64,000 bases of DNA from Oscillospiraceae bacterium (GTDB lineage Bacteria; Bacillota; Clostridia; Oscillospirales; Ruminococcaceae): NCBI GenBank assembly GCA_025758045.1, contig CP107208.1, positions 434,001 to 498,000 of the forward strand, given 5' to 3'. Position numbers and translations under genes: made by a program. Below, in pieces: positions 16,583-27,228 of the stretch; the stretch's first letter is position 1; each line of letters begins with the position of its first letter. Below the pieces are notes generated by a model. The model saw only the letters and a program-made list of their open reading frames with translations, ran no database searches and was not told the DNA's origin.

Positions 16583-18973
16583 TCAACTGTTGCGCAGGCG
16601 GCTTTCCAGCTGCGCGTTGAGAATTATGTTTTTGATGGCCTCAAGAATGACCTTAATCAGACCGATAAACCAGAAACCCTTGGCTTCCAGCACGATGCCA
16701 TCCACCATGCCCATACTGATGGCCCCGCTGGTCATTTTGGCTAGGGCGCGCAGCGGCATGTTGTATTGGAACATCACGTTCAGATTGGGCTGGCCTTTTT
16801 TGTAGCTGGCGGTCAGCAGCGTATGCAGCACCAGCCAGATCAGCCAGCACAGCGGGCTGCGGCTGTGGTTCAGCTCGCCCAGGGTCATGTTGCGATCGAT
16901 TTTTACGGTGTCGTCCGGGATTGGGCGGCCCAGCAGGGTCTCCCACTCGGCGTCGGGCACGTTCTGCACCTTGCCGCTTGTGTAGTGCGGCAGGCTCTTG
17001 CCCTCGTAGGGGTTGGGTGCACCGGTACCGGCCACAGTAACAACAGCGGTCAGGCGGATGTCCTCGCAGGAGGCACCGACGCGGACTTCATAGCTGCCGC
17101 CCTCGACCTCCCAGGCATTAGTCATCGTGTTCCAGTAACGGAACGCCTTGTCATCCAGCGCAACAGTCACCCGCTTGCTCTCCCCTGCCGCCAGCTGCAC
17201 CTTGGCAAAGCCTTTCAGCTCCTGCGCGGGGCGGAAGATCTTGGCATCGGGCTTGGCCACGTAGACCTGCACAATCTCGGCACCCTCACGGTCGCCGGTG
17301 TTGGTCACGGTCAGGCTTACGCCCTGGGGCGTGGCTTTTACGTCAGCATAGGAAAAGGTGGTGTAGCTTAAGCCAAACCCAAACGGATAAGCGGGAGCGA
17401 CCCCGGCCGTCTGGTGGTAGCGATAGCCCACGTACAGCCCCTCGCGGTACTGCACGGTGCGGCCGTCGCCGGCAAAGTTGTCCCTGGCGGGGGTATCCGA
17501 ATATGCCTTGGCCCAGCTCTCGCCCAGCTTGCCGCTGGGGTTGACCTTGCCGGTCAGCACGTCCAGCATGGCCCCGGCCCCGGCCTGGCCACCCAAAGCG
17601 CCGTAGACCAGCGCCTTGCAGTGGTTCGCCCAAGGTGTCTCCACCGATGCGCCGGCGCTGAGCACCACCACAATGTTGGGGTTGACCTTTTGCAGCGCAC
17701 GCAGCAGCTCGATTTGGTTCGATGCTACGCACATATCGCTGCGGTCCAGGCCCTCGCTCTCTTTGATCTCGTCCAGGCCCATGCAGAGCAGCACCACGTC
17801 AGCCTTTTGGGCCAGCGCCACGGCTTCGGCCTGCTTGGCGGCGTCGGGTTTGCCCTGGCGGTCGAAACCGGCGGCAAATCCTACCTGTTCCAGCCCGCTT
17901 TCGGCCCAGCAGCCCAGCAGCGAATCTACCTTGATGGAGTTGACCGCGCTGGAGCCTGCGCCCTGGTAGCGCGGGGTCTCGGCAAAGTCACCAATGACGG
18001 CCACTTTCGTGCCCGCCGCCAGCGGCAGCAGGTTGTCCTCGTTTTTCAGCAGCACCGTGCTTTCGGCAGCGGCGCGGCGGGCCAGCGCGTGGTGTGCGTC
18101 GGCGTCAAAGCTGCGGCTGTGGTTCTGCACAGCGGCGTGGGTGTCGTAAATCAGCGTCAGCAGTTCGTCCAGGCGGGCGTCCACATCGGCCTCGGTGATC
18201 TTGCCGGACTTGACAGCGGACAGCAGTTCCCGCACGGCGTCACCGCCGGGGGCGGGCATTTCCAGCGTGGAGCCGTTCTTTACGCCCAGTGCATGGTCGT
18301 TGGAGCCGCCCCAGTCGGTAACGACAGCGCCGGTAAAGCCCCAATCCCTGCGTAGGATGTCCTGCAGCAGATGGGCATTTTCGTTGGCGTAGGTGCCGTT
18401 GACCAAATTGTAGCTGGACATGATGGTTTTGGGTGCGGATTCTTTCACCACGATCTCAAAGCCGGTCAGGTAGATCTCCCGCAGGGTGCGTTCGTCCAGC
18501 ACGGAGTCCGACGCCATGCGGCGCAGCTCCTGGCTGTTGACGGCGAAGTGCTTGGGGCAGGCGGCGATGCCGTTGGATTGGATGCCCCGCACATAGCCTG
18601 CGGCCATCTTGCCCGCAAGGTAGGGGTCCTCGGAGAAGTACTCGAAGTCGCGGCCGCAGAGGGGGCTGCGCTTGGTGTTGAGGCCCGGCCCCAGCAGTAC
18701 GGCGACTTCCTGCGCGGCGGCTTCCTCGCCCATGGCTTTGCCCACTTCCTCGCCAAGAGCGGGGTCCCAGCTGCAGGCCACGGTGACAGCCGTGGGAAAG
18801 CAGGTAGCCGGCACGCTGGGGTTCAGGCCCAGATGGTCCGCCGCCCCGGCCTGCTTGCGCACGCCGTTGGGGCCATCGGACAGGTTGATAGCAGGAATAT
18901 TGCGCCTGGGATACGCGCGGGTAGTGAAAGTTGACGGGGCCGGAGCCTTCCAGTTCGGCGGTAAAGGTGCCAT
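16583..18973 (-). pseudogene. Glycoside hydrolase family 3 beta-glucosidase, N-terminus lost
   Basis: From about residue 20 the frame is a clear GH3 enzyme: RRNIPAINLSDGPNGVRKQ, GPGLNTKRSPLCGRDFEYFSE, the nucleophile aspartate in VVTDWGGSND (about residue 220), the GH3 C-terminal domain, a fibronectin III-like domain, and an unusual hydrophobic tail near residue 690-795. The first 45-60 residues of a normal GH3 enzyme are missing. At about 18,915-18,930 the sequence changes to an unrelated lipoprotein gene read in another frame, so no proper start exists. It is 5'-truncated, either truly or by misassembly. Confidence 0.8.
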
Positions 18974-19967
18974 CGGCTTTCAGTTCCAGCTTGCCACTGC
19001 GGGTCCAGTTGCCAGCGGCCAAGTCATAGGTGTAGCTGCCGTCGCCGGAAGAAACCGGCGTGGCCACAAATTCGGTCTTGCCGTCACCCATGGCCGGGGC
19101 GTAACCGGCGGTACCGCCGTTCTCAAGATCAAAGCCATCGTACGCGCGAGGCCAGGCAAAGATGTTGTTGGCAAAGCCATCACTGTAGCTGTAGGCATCA
19201 GTGATCAGACTACTATCGCCCAGCAACAGACCGGTGGCAACGGTCGTGGTGTCCGAGGTCGGGTTCAGCACGTACTCGCTGTTGCTGGTGGCAACGGCGG
19301 TCACATCGTAGGTCGCGCCCTTGGTCAGGGCATCGGTGTCCAGCTGGTTGTTATCGGGGGTGACGTTTTCCATCGTCAAGGCGACAACGTCGGCGCTGTT
19401 CTCGGTGTTCGTAAAGGTGATATCCACCTTGTCGGGGTAGGCCTCGAACTCATAGGTGCCGAGGTTGGCCACCTGGATACTCATGTTGCCGTCAAACGTG
19501 TTCCAGTAATAGTTCAGTTCGGGTGCGCTTTGGTTGCCGCTGTAGGAATACTCGGCGGTCGCGGGCTTGGACATGCTATAATCCTTATCGGTCAGATCGG
19601 GGAACGCGTAGACCTTGGCAAGGTAGGAGCCGAAGGCATAGCTGAACTCATCGGCGCAGTTGCCGCTGTAGGTGTTGGAGCTGTTGGCGTTGATGGGACC
19701 GCTGGTGTAGATGTAGCTGTCGTCATCGCCGGTAGCGGTGGGGTCGCAGAAGTAAAGCAGATAATACTCGGCATCCTCTACGCCGGTAAAGCTGTAACTG
19801 CCGTTTTCGTCCACCGTGAAATCAGTCGGCGTAGCCAGCTGGTTGTCCGCATCGGCGGTGGAAGAGCTGGCCGCATCCTGCTGACTGCCATTGGATTGCA
19901 GCGTGTGCAGGATGCGGCAGATCAGCGGCAAGGAGCGCCACTTGTACTCCTTTTTCAAGCGGCTCAT
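18906..19967 (-). pseudogene. Fragment of a secreted or lipoprotein-like protein
   Basis: The frame encodes about 330 residues rich in Ser, Thr, Asp and Asn, with repeated beta-strand-like stretches such as SYSFTGVEDAEYYLLYF and GTYEFEAYPDKVDITFT, as in extracellular proteins of gut Clostridia. A SNGSQQDAASSSTADADNQ stretch resembles the linker after a lipoprotein cysteine. However, the preceding residues are not a signal peptide, and at the other end the frame runs out of phase into the GH3 gene. Both ends are therefore missing. I do not recognise the family. Confidence 0.6.
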
Positions 19968-20088
19968 GCAGCGCGGTGTACAGGTTACGGCTACCGAGTA
20001 CAGCCTGCGTGACCGTGTGAATATGTTTCGGCTGGCTCGGCGTATCGAGCGTTATGCGACCCGAAAGGGGTTGCAGCTGCCGTGGTGA
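19891..20088 (+). pseudogene. Possible 3' fragment of an unrecognised gene
   Basis: A plus-strand frame ends TATEYSLRDRVNMFRLARRI and a few more residues, and looks protein-like (basic helices, no low-complexity). It has no start or ribosome site of its own and overlaps the lipoprotein fragment's odd beginning on the other strand. It could be the tail of a mobile-element gene joined at about 19,900. Low certainty. The 20,089-20,312 stretch that follows has no gene. Confidence 0.3.
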
Positions 20089-20312
20089 TTTTCAGCAGGT
20101 GGCGTACTGTGCCTATGGCACAGTACGAGCAAGCACGGCATTTGGTGTACCAAACGCCCACTTGTTAGGGGAATGCCCCTAAGACCCCTGCTTCCACTTT
20201 CTGAAATATAAATTTCCCGCTGCGAAAATATTTGCATTTCTATGAACTTTGAAAATTGGCTATTGCTATTGTTTCGGCGTACCGATATAATATAAGTAAG
20301 GAGGCGGGAACA

Positions 20313-20717
20313 ATGGTTATAGAAGATTTACTTGCCAAGCGCGGCATGACAAAGTATAAACTTGCTGTGCAAGCGGGAATTCCGCACCCGACGCTCAGTG
20401 ATATTTGCAGCGGAAAAGCAAAACTCGAAAAATGCTCTGCCGAAACGGTCTATAAGTTGTCGCAGGTGTTGGGAGTTTCTATGGAGCAGTTGACGGAGGA
20501 CGGCATCCGCCAAACCGAACGTGAACGCGCCTACGAGTATGGCTTGCCGGACTATTTGCAGCACGACTTGGATGCGTATAAAAGCGGAATCAAAAATCAC
20601 AGCAGCCTGTTGGACTGTTTATGGGGTGAACTTTATGGCAGCATCAACATGGCAGAAATCAATGAAAGAAGCATTACCCACGAACACGCAGACTACCTGC
20701 GAAAGAAATACTTGTAT
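20313..20717 (+). pseudogene. XRE-type helix-turn-helix regulator, 3' end replaced
   Basis: The protein begins with an XRE domain (LLAKRGMTKYKLAVQAGIPH and TLSDICSGKAKLEKCS) after a strong AAGGAGGCGGG site, and continues with a helical region of the kind seen in small gut-Clostridia regulators (ADYLRKKYLY). At about 20,717 the frame enters antisense sequence of the neighbouring recombinase and continues without sense to 21,020. Normal relatives end at about this point, so only the last few residues may be lost and the DNA-binding part is intact. Confidence 0.65.
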
Positions 20718-21849
20718 CCTGCCAAACGTTTTTGTAAATTTCTCGCGCCATCAATTCGAGCTTCCATGCTTGCACATTGGGGGCGCTGCATTTGGGGGCT
20801 ACATTCCTCAGCGACCGCTGATAACAGATATATCGAACAATGCCTTTCTCTGCGCGGAACGCCCGCATTCTGGCTCCGCAGCCACAAAACAGGCGGCAAG
20901 CCCATTTGTCGGCGTGTTCGTTCTTTCCATACAAGTAAGCCTGCGTTATATTGCCGTCTTTGTACGACTGCCATGCATGTCTGCGGCGCTGACATTTATC
21001 CCATAGTTCCTCTGAAATGATTGGCTCAAAACTGCCTTTCACCAGAATGTAATCCTGTTCGCTGTTCTTGATGCTTTTATGGCTGAGGAAATCATCAATA
21101 TGCGATTTGTTGTATGTCAAATACCCTTTATAAATCGTATTCTTGGTGATTGAGAGGACCTGACGCGCGCTCCATTGTGGCATTCCGGATTTATTCGGTG
21201 CGCCTTCTTGCGTTAGTGTCTGGGCTATCTCGGTGCCATTTATGCCATCAGCATACCAAGCAAAAATTTTTTTGACAGTCTCTGCCTGACTTTCCTGCAC
21301 CACAAGCGTATGAGCCTTTTTATCACGCTTATATCCAAACGGTGTCGGTCCTGCAACATAGGTGCCTTTTTTCTGTGACGTCTGAATGCCCGCCTTGGTG
21401 CGTTCACTCATTTTACGGCTTTCATCTTGCGCAAGGCTTGCCATAATGGTCAGGCGAACTTCTCCATCGCCACGCATCGTCCAGATGTCATCATTGACGA
21501 AGTACACTTCAACGCCGTACTGTTTCAGCTCACGGGTCGTAACCAAAGTATCCACCGTGTTTCGGGCAAAACGGGAAACCTCGCGGGTCACGATTAGGTC
21601 AAACTTCTTTTTCCGGGCATCTCGCAGCATCTTCATAAAAGATGGTCGGGTTTTCATGCCAGTACCTGAGATTCCTTCATCGGCGTATTGCCCAACCACC
21701 GTCCAATTCGGATGATGTTCTGCAAGCTCCAGATACCAGTTCATTTGATTTTTCAGTGCTGATATTTGCGCCTCAAGTTCCGTGGACACGCGCCCATAGA
21801 ACACAACTCTGCGCGGGCAGTTTTGCTGGTCTGCTTTATCATATTGCAT
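20674..21849 (-). pseudogene. Large serine recombinase, C-terminus truncated
   Basis: The 391-residue frame has a resolvase catalytic domain (FYGRVST with the nucleophile serine; TREVSRFARN), the recombinase domain (STLxK-type region, GKGTYVAGPTPFGYKRD-like segment) and the start of the zinc ribbon (CGCGARM). Relatives of the TnpX/TndX type are 500-550 residues; here the coiled-coil end is missing, and the final dozen residues derive from the opposite strand of the XRE gene. The ATG at 21849 has AAGGAGGG upstream. The join is near 20,718-20,728. Confidence 0.8.
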
Positions 21850-21933
21850 CGGTTTTCCCTCCTTCCCCATCAGTATAATACTGCATTCAGTATTTTCAAA
21901 ATGTACAAGTCAATGACTCAATCATGGTATAGA

Positions 21934-21966
21934 AAAGCCGTGGAAGAAGGTTCCTTCCACGGCATG
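21934..21966 (-). terminator. Terminator of the AAA-ATPase-like gene
   Basis: GCCGTGGAA and TTCCACGGC form a perfect stem around AGAAGGTTCC-like sequence, followed on the minus strand by TTTTCT. A related hairpin occurs at 24,009. Confidence 0.75.
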
Positions 21967-21970
21967 ATCT

Positions 21971-23554
21971 TTATACTACTTTTTCAATAAGGCACTGATG
22001 TTTCTTCGTTTTCTTGTCATAGTTGATAGCTACCAAGAGAAGATTTCCTGTATAGCCACGCAGCGAATCCGGATATTTCTTTTCCTTAATCTGCTGCATC
22101 GCAGTCTCCGCCGTTTGGTTCCACTTCAACTCCACAACAAGCGCCGGATAGTCATTTCGGTACTCCGGTTTTGGTACGAAAACGAAGTCTGCGAAGCCCC
22201 TGCCTGTGGGCAGCTCTCGAACCGGCTTAAAGTAATATTGCATAGCGCTCAGGTATGCAATCGCCAAGACGCTGCTCAAGGAGTTTTCATTGTTGTACTG
22301 GATGGCAGAAACATAGTCATCATGGATTTTCTCAACCTGAGTGGCTACTGCATCGCCATCCATATCCAATGTTGCATCCAGCAACTTCTCAGACTCCTGC
22401 TGGAACAGCAACATCTCATTCCAATGCTTGCTTTCCACCGCAAGTGTCAATTCCTGCCGGATTTCCTCATTCGGAACGAACGCTGTTTTTCGGTTCTGGT
22501 CATATCCCAAGTAGCCAAGATGGATCATATATGTCAAAACATCATCTTTGCTTTGGATATTAACGGTATCGTTCTTGAAGGTAGCCGTGTTTACTTTAAC
22601 TTCCCCACCGGAAAGCATTTCAATGATTGCCGTTTTCAGCCCATCATAGTTCATGTTGATAAGGGGAACGATTGCTTCATAGGAAGCCGTTTCCGACCAG
22701 TAGCTCTTAAACTCTCCCTTCAGCATAACGCTGACAACAGCTCTGGGATTATAAACTTGGTAATCCCGCAGCAAGTAACCATCGTACCACTTTTTTACCT
22801 TGTCAAAGTCTTTGTGGTACTCCTCGCAAAGATTCTTAACTTCTTCTTCCGTAAAGCCAATGAAAGGTGCCAACGTGCCGGCACTGACCATGGTAAACTC
22901 ATCGAAGTTATTCAAGGCCGACTGCGTTTTTTCCTTTTTGATTGGCAGAATGCCGGTGAGGTATGCAAGCTGAATGTATTTTGTCGGCTCTGTACCTTTG
23001 AATAAGCCTCTCAGGAAATAGATATATTCTTCTTGAACAGCCTTATTGGTTGCTTCATCTCGGATCAGAATATCCCATTCATCAATAATCACAATAAATT
23101 TCTGACCGGTCGAGTTTCTGATGCGCGACAAAGCGTCCGCCAATGTCAACACTTCGTTAGGAAGAACTTCAGGGTAGTACTCTTTTAGTTCCTCCAAAAC
23201 CGATTGCGTAATGTAGGATATAATACTTTTGATGTCTGCACAACTGGACAAAAACCATTGTACATCTATATGGATCACATCATACTTGTTGAGATGCTTT
23301 TTGAAGTCGCTACTCTTGCCGATTGTAAGCCCATCGAACATCTTTTCTGAATCGCAGCCTTTGCTGTAATAGGCTGCCAGCATATTAGCCGTATAGGACT
23401 TACCAAATCTCCGGGGGCGGCTATTGCAGATATATGCTTCTGGTGTATCAAGAACGCTGTTGGTATATTCCAGCAGACCCGTTTTATCCATATAAATTTT
23501 TGAATTCAGTGCAACTTGAAACGCACTATTATCCGGATTCACGAATCTTCCCAT
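21971..23554 (-). CDS. AAA-ATPase-like / PD-(D/E)XK nuclease family protein
   Basis: The 527-residue protein matches the AAA-ATPase_like (PF09820) plus PD-(D/E)XK nuclease superfamily 9 (PF08011) architecture. The N-terminal half has the nucleotide-binding SRPRRFGKSYTANML and the acidic IVIIDEWDILI; the C-terminal half has the nuclease core GFADFVFVPKPE and ALVVELKWN. Such genes are highly repeated in gut Firmicutes and Bacteroidetes; their function is unknown. The ATG at 23554 has GAAGGAGG 9 bases upstream. The gene appears intact and has its own terminator, so it may move as an independent unit. Confidence 0.85.
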   Translation of the reverse strand: MGRFVNPDNSAFQVALNSKIYMDKTGLLEYTNSVLDTPEAYICNSRPRRFGKSYTANMLAAYYSKGCDSEKMFDGLTIGKSSDFKKHLNKYDVIHIDVQWFLSSCADIKSIISYITQSVLEELKEYYPEVLPNEVLTLADALSRIRNSTGQKFIVIIDEWDILIRDEATNKAVQEEYIYFLRGLFKGTEPTKYIQLAYLTGILPIKKEKTQSALNNFDEFTMVSAGTLAPFIGFTEEEVKNLCEEYHKDFDKVKKWYDGYLLRDYQVYNPRAVVSVMLKGEFKSYWSETASYEAIVPLINMNYDGLKTAIIEMLSGGEVKVNTATFKNDTVNIQSKDDVLTYMIHLGYLGYDQNRKTAFVPNEEIRQELTLAVESKHWNEMLLFQQESEKLLDATLDMDGDAVATQVEKIHDDYVSAIQYNNENSLSSVLAIAYLSAMQYYFKPVRELPTGRGFADFVFVPKPEYRNDYPALVVELKWNQTAETAMQQIKEKKYPDSLRGYTGNLLLVAINYDKKTKKHQCLIEKVV

Positions 23555-24042
23555 TTCGCCAAAGCCTCCTTCAGAAGTCATCTATTTCTAACCATTCAAA
23601 TGACATTAGTATAGTCATATAGTACCATTTATCGATACAAATAGCAAGTTGGAAATTTCCCTACCCTATATATAATAGTACAAAAGCGCCGCAGCAGGGA
23701 TTTCTTTCATAGCATGATCTATCATCGCAGACACCTCATCTGCTATGACGATGATTAAATTTTGCCACATGGAATCCTGCTTTCTGCATATAATCTTCAA
23801 AAATATATGCAGATAAAACTCGAAAGGCGCAATAAGCCACAAATTGCGATAATTTCCCTTCGATGAACCTGTCAGATGTCATCTGTTTGAACCATTCGGA
23901 ATTTCCGAATAGTTGCCATCACGGTCTATTCCTCATCCGAATTATAATATTACCATTTACTGATTCAAATAGCAAATCTAGCGTCATTCCATAACGACAC
24001 AATAATGCCGTGGAAGTATTTCCTCCACGGCACGATCTGTCG
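23555..24042. other. Mostly non-coding stretch with a possible small ORF
   Basis: This AT-rich 488-base stretch has one minus-strand frame of 48 codons (23736-23882, starting MTSDRFIEGKLSQFV) that looks protein-like but has no ribosome site; it may be a gene remnant. A hairpin GCCGTGGA...TCCACGGC lies at 24009-24034 and resembles the terminator at 21,934. Otherwise I see nothing. Confidence 0.35.
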
Positions 24043-24784
24043 TTATAGCTGTGCGTTTCTCTCCCTCTGCAAATTCCAGACAGGCACCCCTTCCCGGCGC
24101 TTTGCCTCGCATCGCTTTGCAGCCATTCCGATGCCTTCGATTCTGCCTTCCTGACGGCCTTCTTCACGACCTTCGGCTCTTACGCCTTGACTAAGATTGC
24201 ACACTTCAAGCACCTCTCTTTCCAGTTCTTCGCCCATTGCAACGCCAAACTCTTCTTCCAGAATCTTCTTTTTCTCAGAACCTGATCTTGTGGAAGATAA
24301 CAGCACTTCCATAAATTTCAGGATTCCCTTATGATTCTCTGTCCCTGGCTTGCCTAAACAAATCATTACGACACTCATCAAATCGTAGTTTTCGGTTTCT
24401 TCCTGCGCTTCTCCAATTAACTGTTCGGGTTTGATGGAGTACCGGGTAAGCGTGTTTTCAAAATCATCTGACGGCTGAGTACAAATCCAGATGGAGTAGA
24501 CCTTGCGAATCTTCCCATATTCAGATTTTGTAAAAATCGGGCCGTGCTGTGCAGAAATCATTCTGCTACAATAATAGATTGCCCGTTTCGTCAATGGGTA
24601 TCCCGGCTTAAATTTTGTCTGTGCTTCCACATTGATAATCAGACGAATGACTTCTTCCTGTTCTGTGCTGTCCGCAGATTTCGGTGCGATTGCGTCAAAG
24701 CGAACATCGTAAAACAGTGTTCCCTCGGTCAGCGTAGAATGGAGTTGTCCATATTATTGCATTCTTCGCCACTGTTATATCATA
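24043..24784 (-). pseudogene. PD-(D/E)XK nuclease/transposase-like protein, copy 1, both ends altered
   Basis: The frame holds the conserved core of a gut-Firmicutes family related to Rpn or PF12784 proteins: FYDVRFDAIAPK and INVEAQTKFKPGYPLTKRA give the nuclease residues (Asp, Glu-x-Gln), then YSIWICTQPS and VMICLGKPGTENHKG follow. A stop codon precedes the first readable residue, no start codon exists, and the normal N-terminal region is missing. The C-terminal tail after GRIEGIG differs from the other copy at 39 kb. It is likely a fragment left by recombination. Confidence 0.75.
24125..24784 (-). repeat. 660-bp direct repeat, copy 1
   Basis: Identical in length to 39086-39745, with six substitutions seen by eye and no gaps. 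Both boundaries are abrupt: outside 24125 and 24784 the two contexts share nothing further. The repeat covers most of the nuclease-like gene. Confidence 0.9.
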
Positions 24785-24954
24785 TCGTGGTACATGGGAT
24801 CGACACGCGCTTTCTGGCGTTCCGCCGCTGCATACGCTTCATCGACCATTGCCCGGTAGCCCGCCGTAGCGGAGCCCGGCTGATAGTCAGAAAAGCTGTT
24901 CATATCTTTTGCCCGCTTTGCGGCTTCTTCATTGATCGGATAATATTTCGGCAT
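24775..24954 (-). pseudogene. N-terminal fragment of a conjugative-transposon protein (DUF3849-type)
   Basis: The first 56 or so residues (PKYYPINEEAAKRAKDMNSF, then AERQKARVDPMYHDMI) match from memory the start of small proteins of Tn1549-like elements annotated with DUF3849. The frame ends abruptly where the 660-bp repeat begins at 24,784. A GGAGG site lies just upstream of the ATG at 24954. It shows that a conjugative transposon was cut here. Confidence 0.6.
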
Positions 24955-24973
24955 AGTACCTCCTTCCACAAAA

Positions 24974-25010
24974 GCCGGAACTTTGGGACAATTTGTCCCA
25001 AAGCTCCGGC
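24974..25010 (-). terminator. Strong hairpin upstream of the DUF3849 fragment
   Basis: An 18-bp stem with one mismatch (GCCGGA.CTTTGGGACAA) is followed by TTTTG on the minus strand. It would end transcription from genes to its right. Confidence 0.7.
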
Positions 25011-25133
25011 AGCTAAAATGTTGACAGCATCTCACGGAAACAGGGGCGGACGTAGAAACATACGCCTCCCGCAGAAAAGGGCCTTAAAAAGCCTTGTCAC
25101 AGGCGGGTTTGGGGTGTCCTAATTGTCAACACA

Positions 25134-25487
25134 TCAGCCCCGCTTTTTTCGCATATATTCCCGCTGCTGTCTGCGGTGTGCCGCCTTTGCACAGGCCGCC
25201 GAACAATAGGTTTGCCGTCCATCAGGAGCCACGGCTCTGCCGCATACCGGGCAAGCCTTGAAATTCGGCCTTGGCCCTTCTGCCAGCAGCGCAGCCTCCA
25301 GCGCCGGATCAAGGGGCAGAACTGCCTCGCGGAAGTAGCGGCAATAAGCCCCCGTCCAGCATTTCCCAAACATATAGCACTCGCAATCCAGCGGCAGGCA
25401 GCCGCAGTCCCGGTCATAGTTGGCACACCATTTTGATACCAGCCTGCGGATTGCCGTTTTTTCTGTCCGGGTCAGTTCTCGGCCCAC
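25134..25487 (-). CDS. Cysteine-rich VLP domain protein of a conjugative transposon
   Basis: The 117-residue protein has the Cys-rich VLP pattern: RRLVSKWCANYDRDCGCLPL, CECYMFGKC, CRYFREAVLPLD, then a second zinc-finger-like part CPVCGRAVAPDGRQTYCSAA and a basic tail. Such proteins are common cargo of Tn1549-like elements; their role is unknown, possibly zinc-dependent DNA binding. The start is a GTG at 25487 behind GGGAGGTG. It lies 4 bases after the stop of a second cysteine-rich gene. Confidence 0.75.
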   Translation of the reverse strand: MGRELTRTEKTAIRRLVSKWCANYDRDCGCLPLDCECYMFGKCWTGAYCRYFREAVLPLDPALEAALLAEGPRPNFKACPVCGRAVAPDGRQTYCSAACAKAAHRRQQREYMRKKRG

Positions 25488-25491
25488 AGCA

Positions 25492-25668
25492 TCACCTCCC
25501 GTTGCCCGGTGGTTTGAGTTGCTCCCGGTAGCAGAACACGCAGCCGATCCCGCGCCAGTAAGGGCAGCCGTCACAACGGGAGCCCTTCGGCGGCAGGCTG
25601 GGCGGCACACCCTTAAAGTAGCTTTTTTCTTTCATAAATCCCTCATAGGGGTTGTTGGTAAATCTCAT
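25492..25668 (-). CDS. Small cysteine-containing protein upstream of the VLP gene
   Basis: The 58-residue frame begins MRFTNNPYEGFMKEKSYFKG and contains GSRCDGCPYWRGIGCVFCYR, four cysteines that could bind a metal. Its stop is 4 bases before the VLP start, and its last codons contain that gene's ribosome site, so they form an operon. It resembles small proteins seen beside VLP genes in conjugative transposons. Function unknown. Confidence 0.65.
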   Translation of the reverse strand: MRFTNNPYEGFMKEKSYFKGVPPSLPPKGSRCDGCPYWRGIGCVFCYREQLKPPGNGR

Positions 25669-25699
25669 TCATTATCCTCGCTTTCGGTATCGTCCGGCC

Positions 25700-25811
25700 G
25701 ATGTCAAGTCTTGGACAACATTTTTCACAAATAAATTTGAAAAAAACAAAAAAATAAGCCCTACAAGGCTTTCAGTCGGTATCGAACCGATCTGAGCCTT
25801 GTAGGGCTTAA
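25700..25811 (-). terminator. Repeated terminator element, copy A
   Basis: A long stem from TAAGCCC (25755) to GGGCTTA (25810) is followed on the minus strand by a T run, then TTGTCC and TTGACATC. The same unit recurs at 30,357, 36,946 and 38,827. Here no minus-strand gene ends next to it; instead a plus-strand M16 fragment begins. Confidence 0.8.
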
Positions 25812-26225
25812 CTGTATCTGCAAATGTACGAATCCGGCATCATCGACAGCTCCTTCGGCGGTGGCCTTGACTGCGCCGACGGCTGCGCCATGCTGCTGTG
25901 CTCCGGCGACAGTGAGGAGCCGGAACGGGTGCGGGAAGCTGTTCTGAGCCGGGCGGAGGCACTGCTCCGGGAAGGCATCGGGGCGGACTATTTTCTCCGC
26001 ATGAAGCGCAGTGCCCTGGGGCGGCGGATCAAGGGACTGGACAGCTTCGACGGCACCTGCTTCCGGTTGTGTGCCTACCACTTTGCGGGCTTCGATTACT
26101 TCCGCTTTCCTGCCATCTATCAGGATATCACCCCGGAAGAGGTTCTTGCCTTCCTTGCCCGGGTGGTAAAGCCGGACCGCTGTGCCCTGTCCGTTATTGA
26201 TTCTGTGGCCGAACCCGCAATATAA
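25812..26225 (+). pseudogene. C-terminal fragment of an M16 (insulinase-type) peptidase family protein
   Basis: The 137-codon frame starts right after the repeated terminator with a stop upstream and no ribosome site. GIIDSSFGG and DITPEEVLAFLARVV resemble the closing part of YfmH-type M16 proteins, which often precede lgt in Clostridia. More than 250 N-terminal residues are missing. It ends 51 bases before lgt. Confidence 0.6.
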
Positions 26226-26276
26226 CACGGCTCTCGGCACCGCAGTTATTTTTCACTTTCCTCAGGAGGTCTTTTT

Positions 26277-27170
26277 ATGAATCCCGCCAATTATTCCGTA
26301 ATTTCCTTTCCCGCTCTGGGGATCAGTCTGAACCCGCCCCGGGGATTTTCCGTCGGGCCGCTGTATATCCACTTCTACGGGCTGATCATTGCCTGCGGGC
26401 TGATGCTGGCGGTATACTACGCCTGCAAGCGCAGCCGTCAGGCCGGGTTGGACGAGGATACCCTGCTGGACGGCGTCCTGTGGGTCACTCCCTTCACCAT
26501 TCTCTGCGCCCGGGCGTACTACTGCGCTTTCTCCTGGTCCCTGTATAAAAATAACCCCATTTCCGTGCTGTACATCTGGGAGGGTGGGCTTGCCATCTAC
26601 GGCGGCGTGCTGGGCGCGGCCATTGGCGTGGCGCTGTTCTGCAAAATCAAAAAGTGTTCCCTCCCTGCCCTGCTGGATCTTGTGAGCCTCGGCTTTCTGA
26701 TTGGGCAGTCCATGGGATGCTGGGGCAACTTCTTCAACCGGGAGGCCTTCGGCGCCGCCACGGAGGGCTTCACCCGCATGGGACTTTACAATACCGTCAC
26801 CGGCGTGACGGAATACTACCACCCCACCTTTCTGTATGAATCCGGGTGGAATCTCATCGGCTTCGTGATCCTGCACTTCCTGTCGAAGAAAAAGAAGTAC
26901 GACGGAGAAATTGCGCTGGGCTACTGCGCGTGGTATGGCCTCGGCAGAACCATGATCGAGGGACTGCGGATGGACAGCCTGTACTGGGGTCCCTTCCGGG
27001 TCAGTCAGGTACTGGCCGCCGTCAGCTGTATCGCTGCCACCGCCGTTCTCCTCGTGCAGCACTTCCGCCCCCACGACCCGGCAAAGCTGGCAGTCAACCG
27101 GCTGGCAGCCGCGGAGAAAGCAAAGGCAGAGGCGGCAGCCGCCCCGGAGGAAAACCCGGAACAGCCCTGA
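26277..27170 (+). CDS. lgt: Prolipoprotein diacylglyceryl transferase
   Basis: The 297-residue membrane enzyme transfers diacylglycerol to the lipobox cysteine of prolipoproteins. It has about seven membrane segments, the N-terminal IHFYGLIIACG, and the Lgt signature MGCWGNFFNREAFG with the essential arginine and asparagine. The C-terminus adds a charged Ala/Glu-rich tail (AAEKAKAEAAAAPEENPE). A CAGGAGG site precedes the ATG. It is intact although its left neighbour is truncated. Confidence 0.93.
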   Translation: MNPANYSVISFPALGISLNPPRGFSVGPLYIHFYGLIIACGLMLAVYYACKRSRQAGLDEDTLLDGVLWVTPFTILCARAYYCAFSWSLYKNNPISVLYIWEGGLAIYGGVLGAAIGVALFCKIKKCSLPALLDLVSLGFLIGQSMGCWGNFFNREAFGAATEGFTRMGLYNTVTGVTEYYHPTFLYESGWNLIGFVILHFLSKKKKYDGEIALGYCAWYGLGRTMIEGLRMDSLYWGPFRVSQVLAAVSCIAATAVLLVQHFRPHDPAKLAVNRLAAAEKAKAEAAAAPEENPEQP

Positions 27171-27228
27171 CATACAGGCGCCGTGAAACTGTTCCGGAAA
27201 AATGCCGTGTTGGGATATAACCACATAA

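Noticed and set aside
25755..25810. Possible tRNA-like structure because of the GGT.TCGAACC loop
   Set aside because: The whole sequence folds as one long hairpin with a T run; no acceptor, D-arm or anticodon arm is present, and the loop sequence varies between copies.
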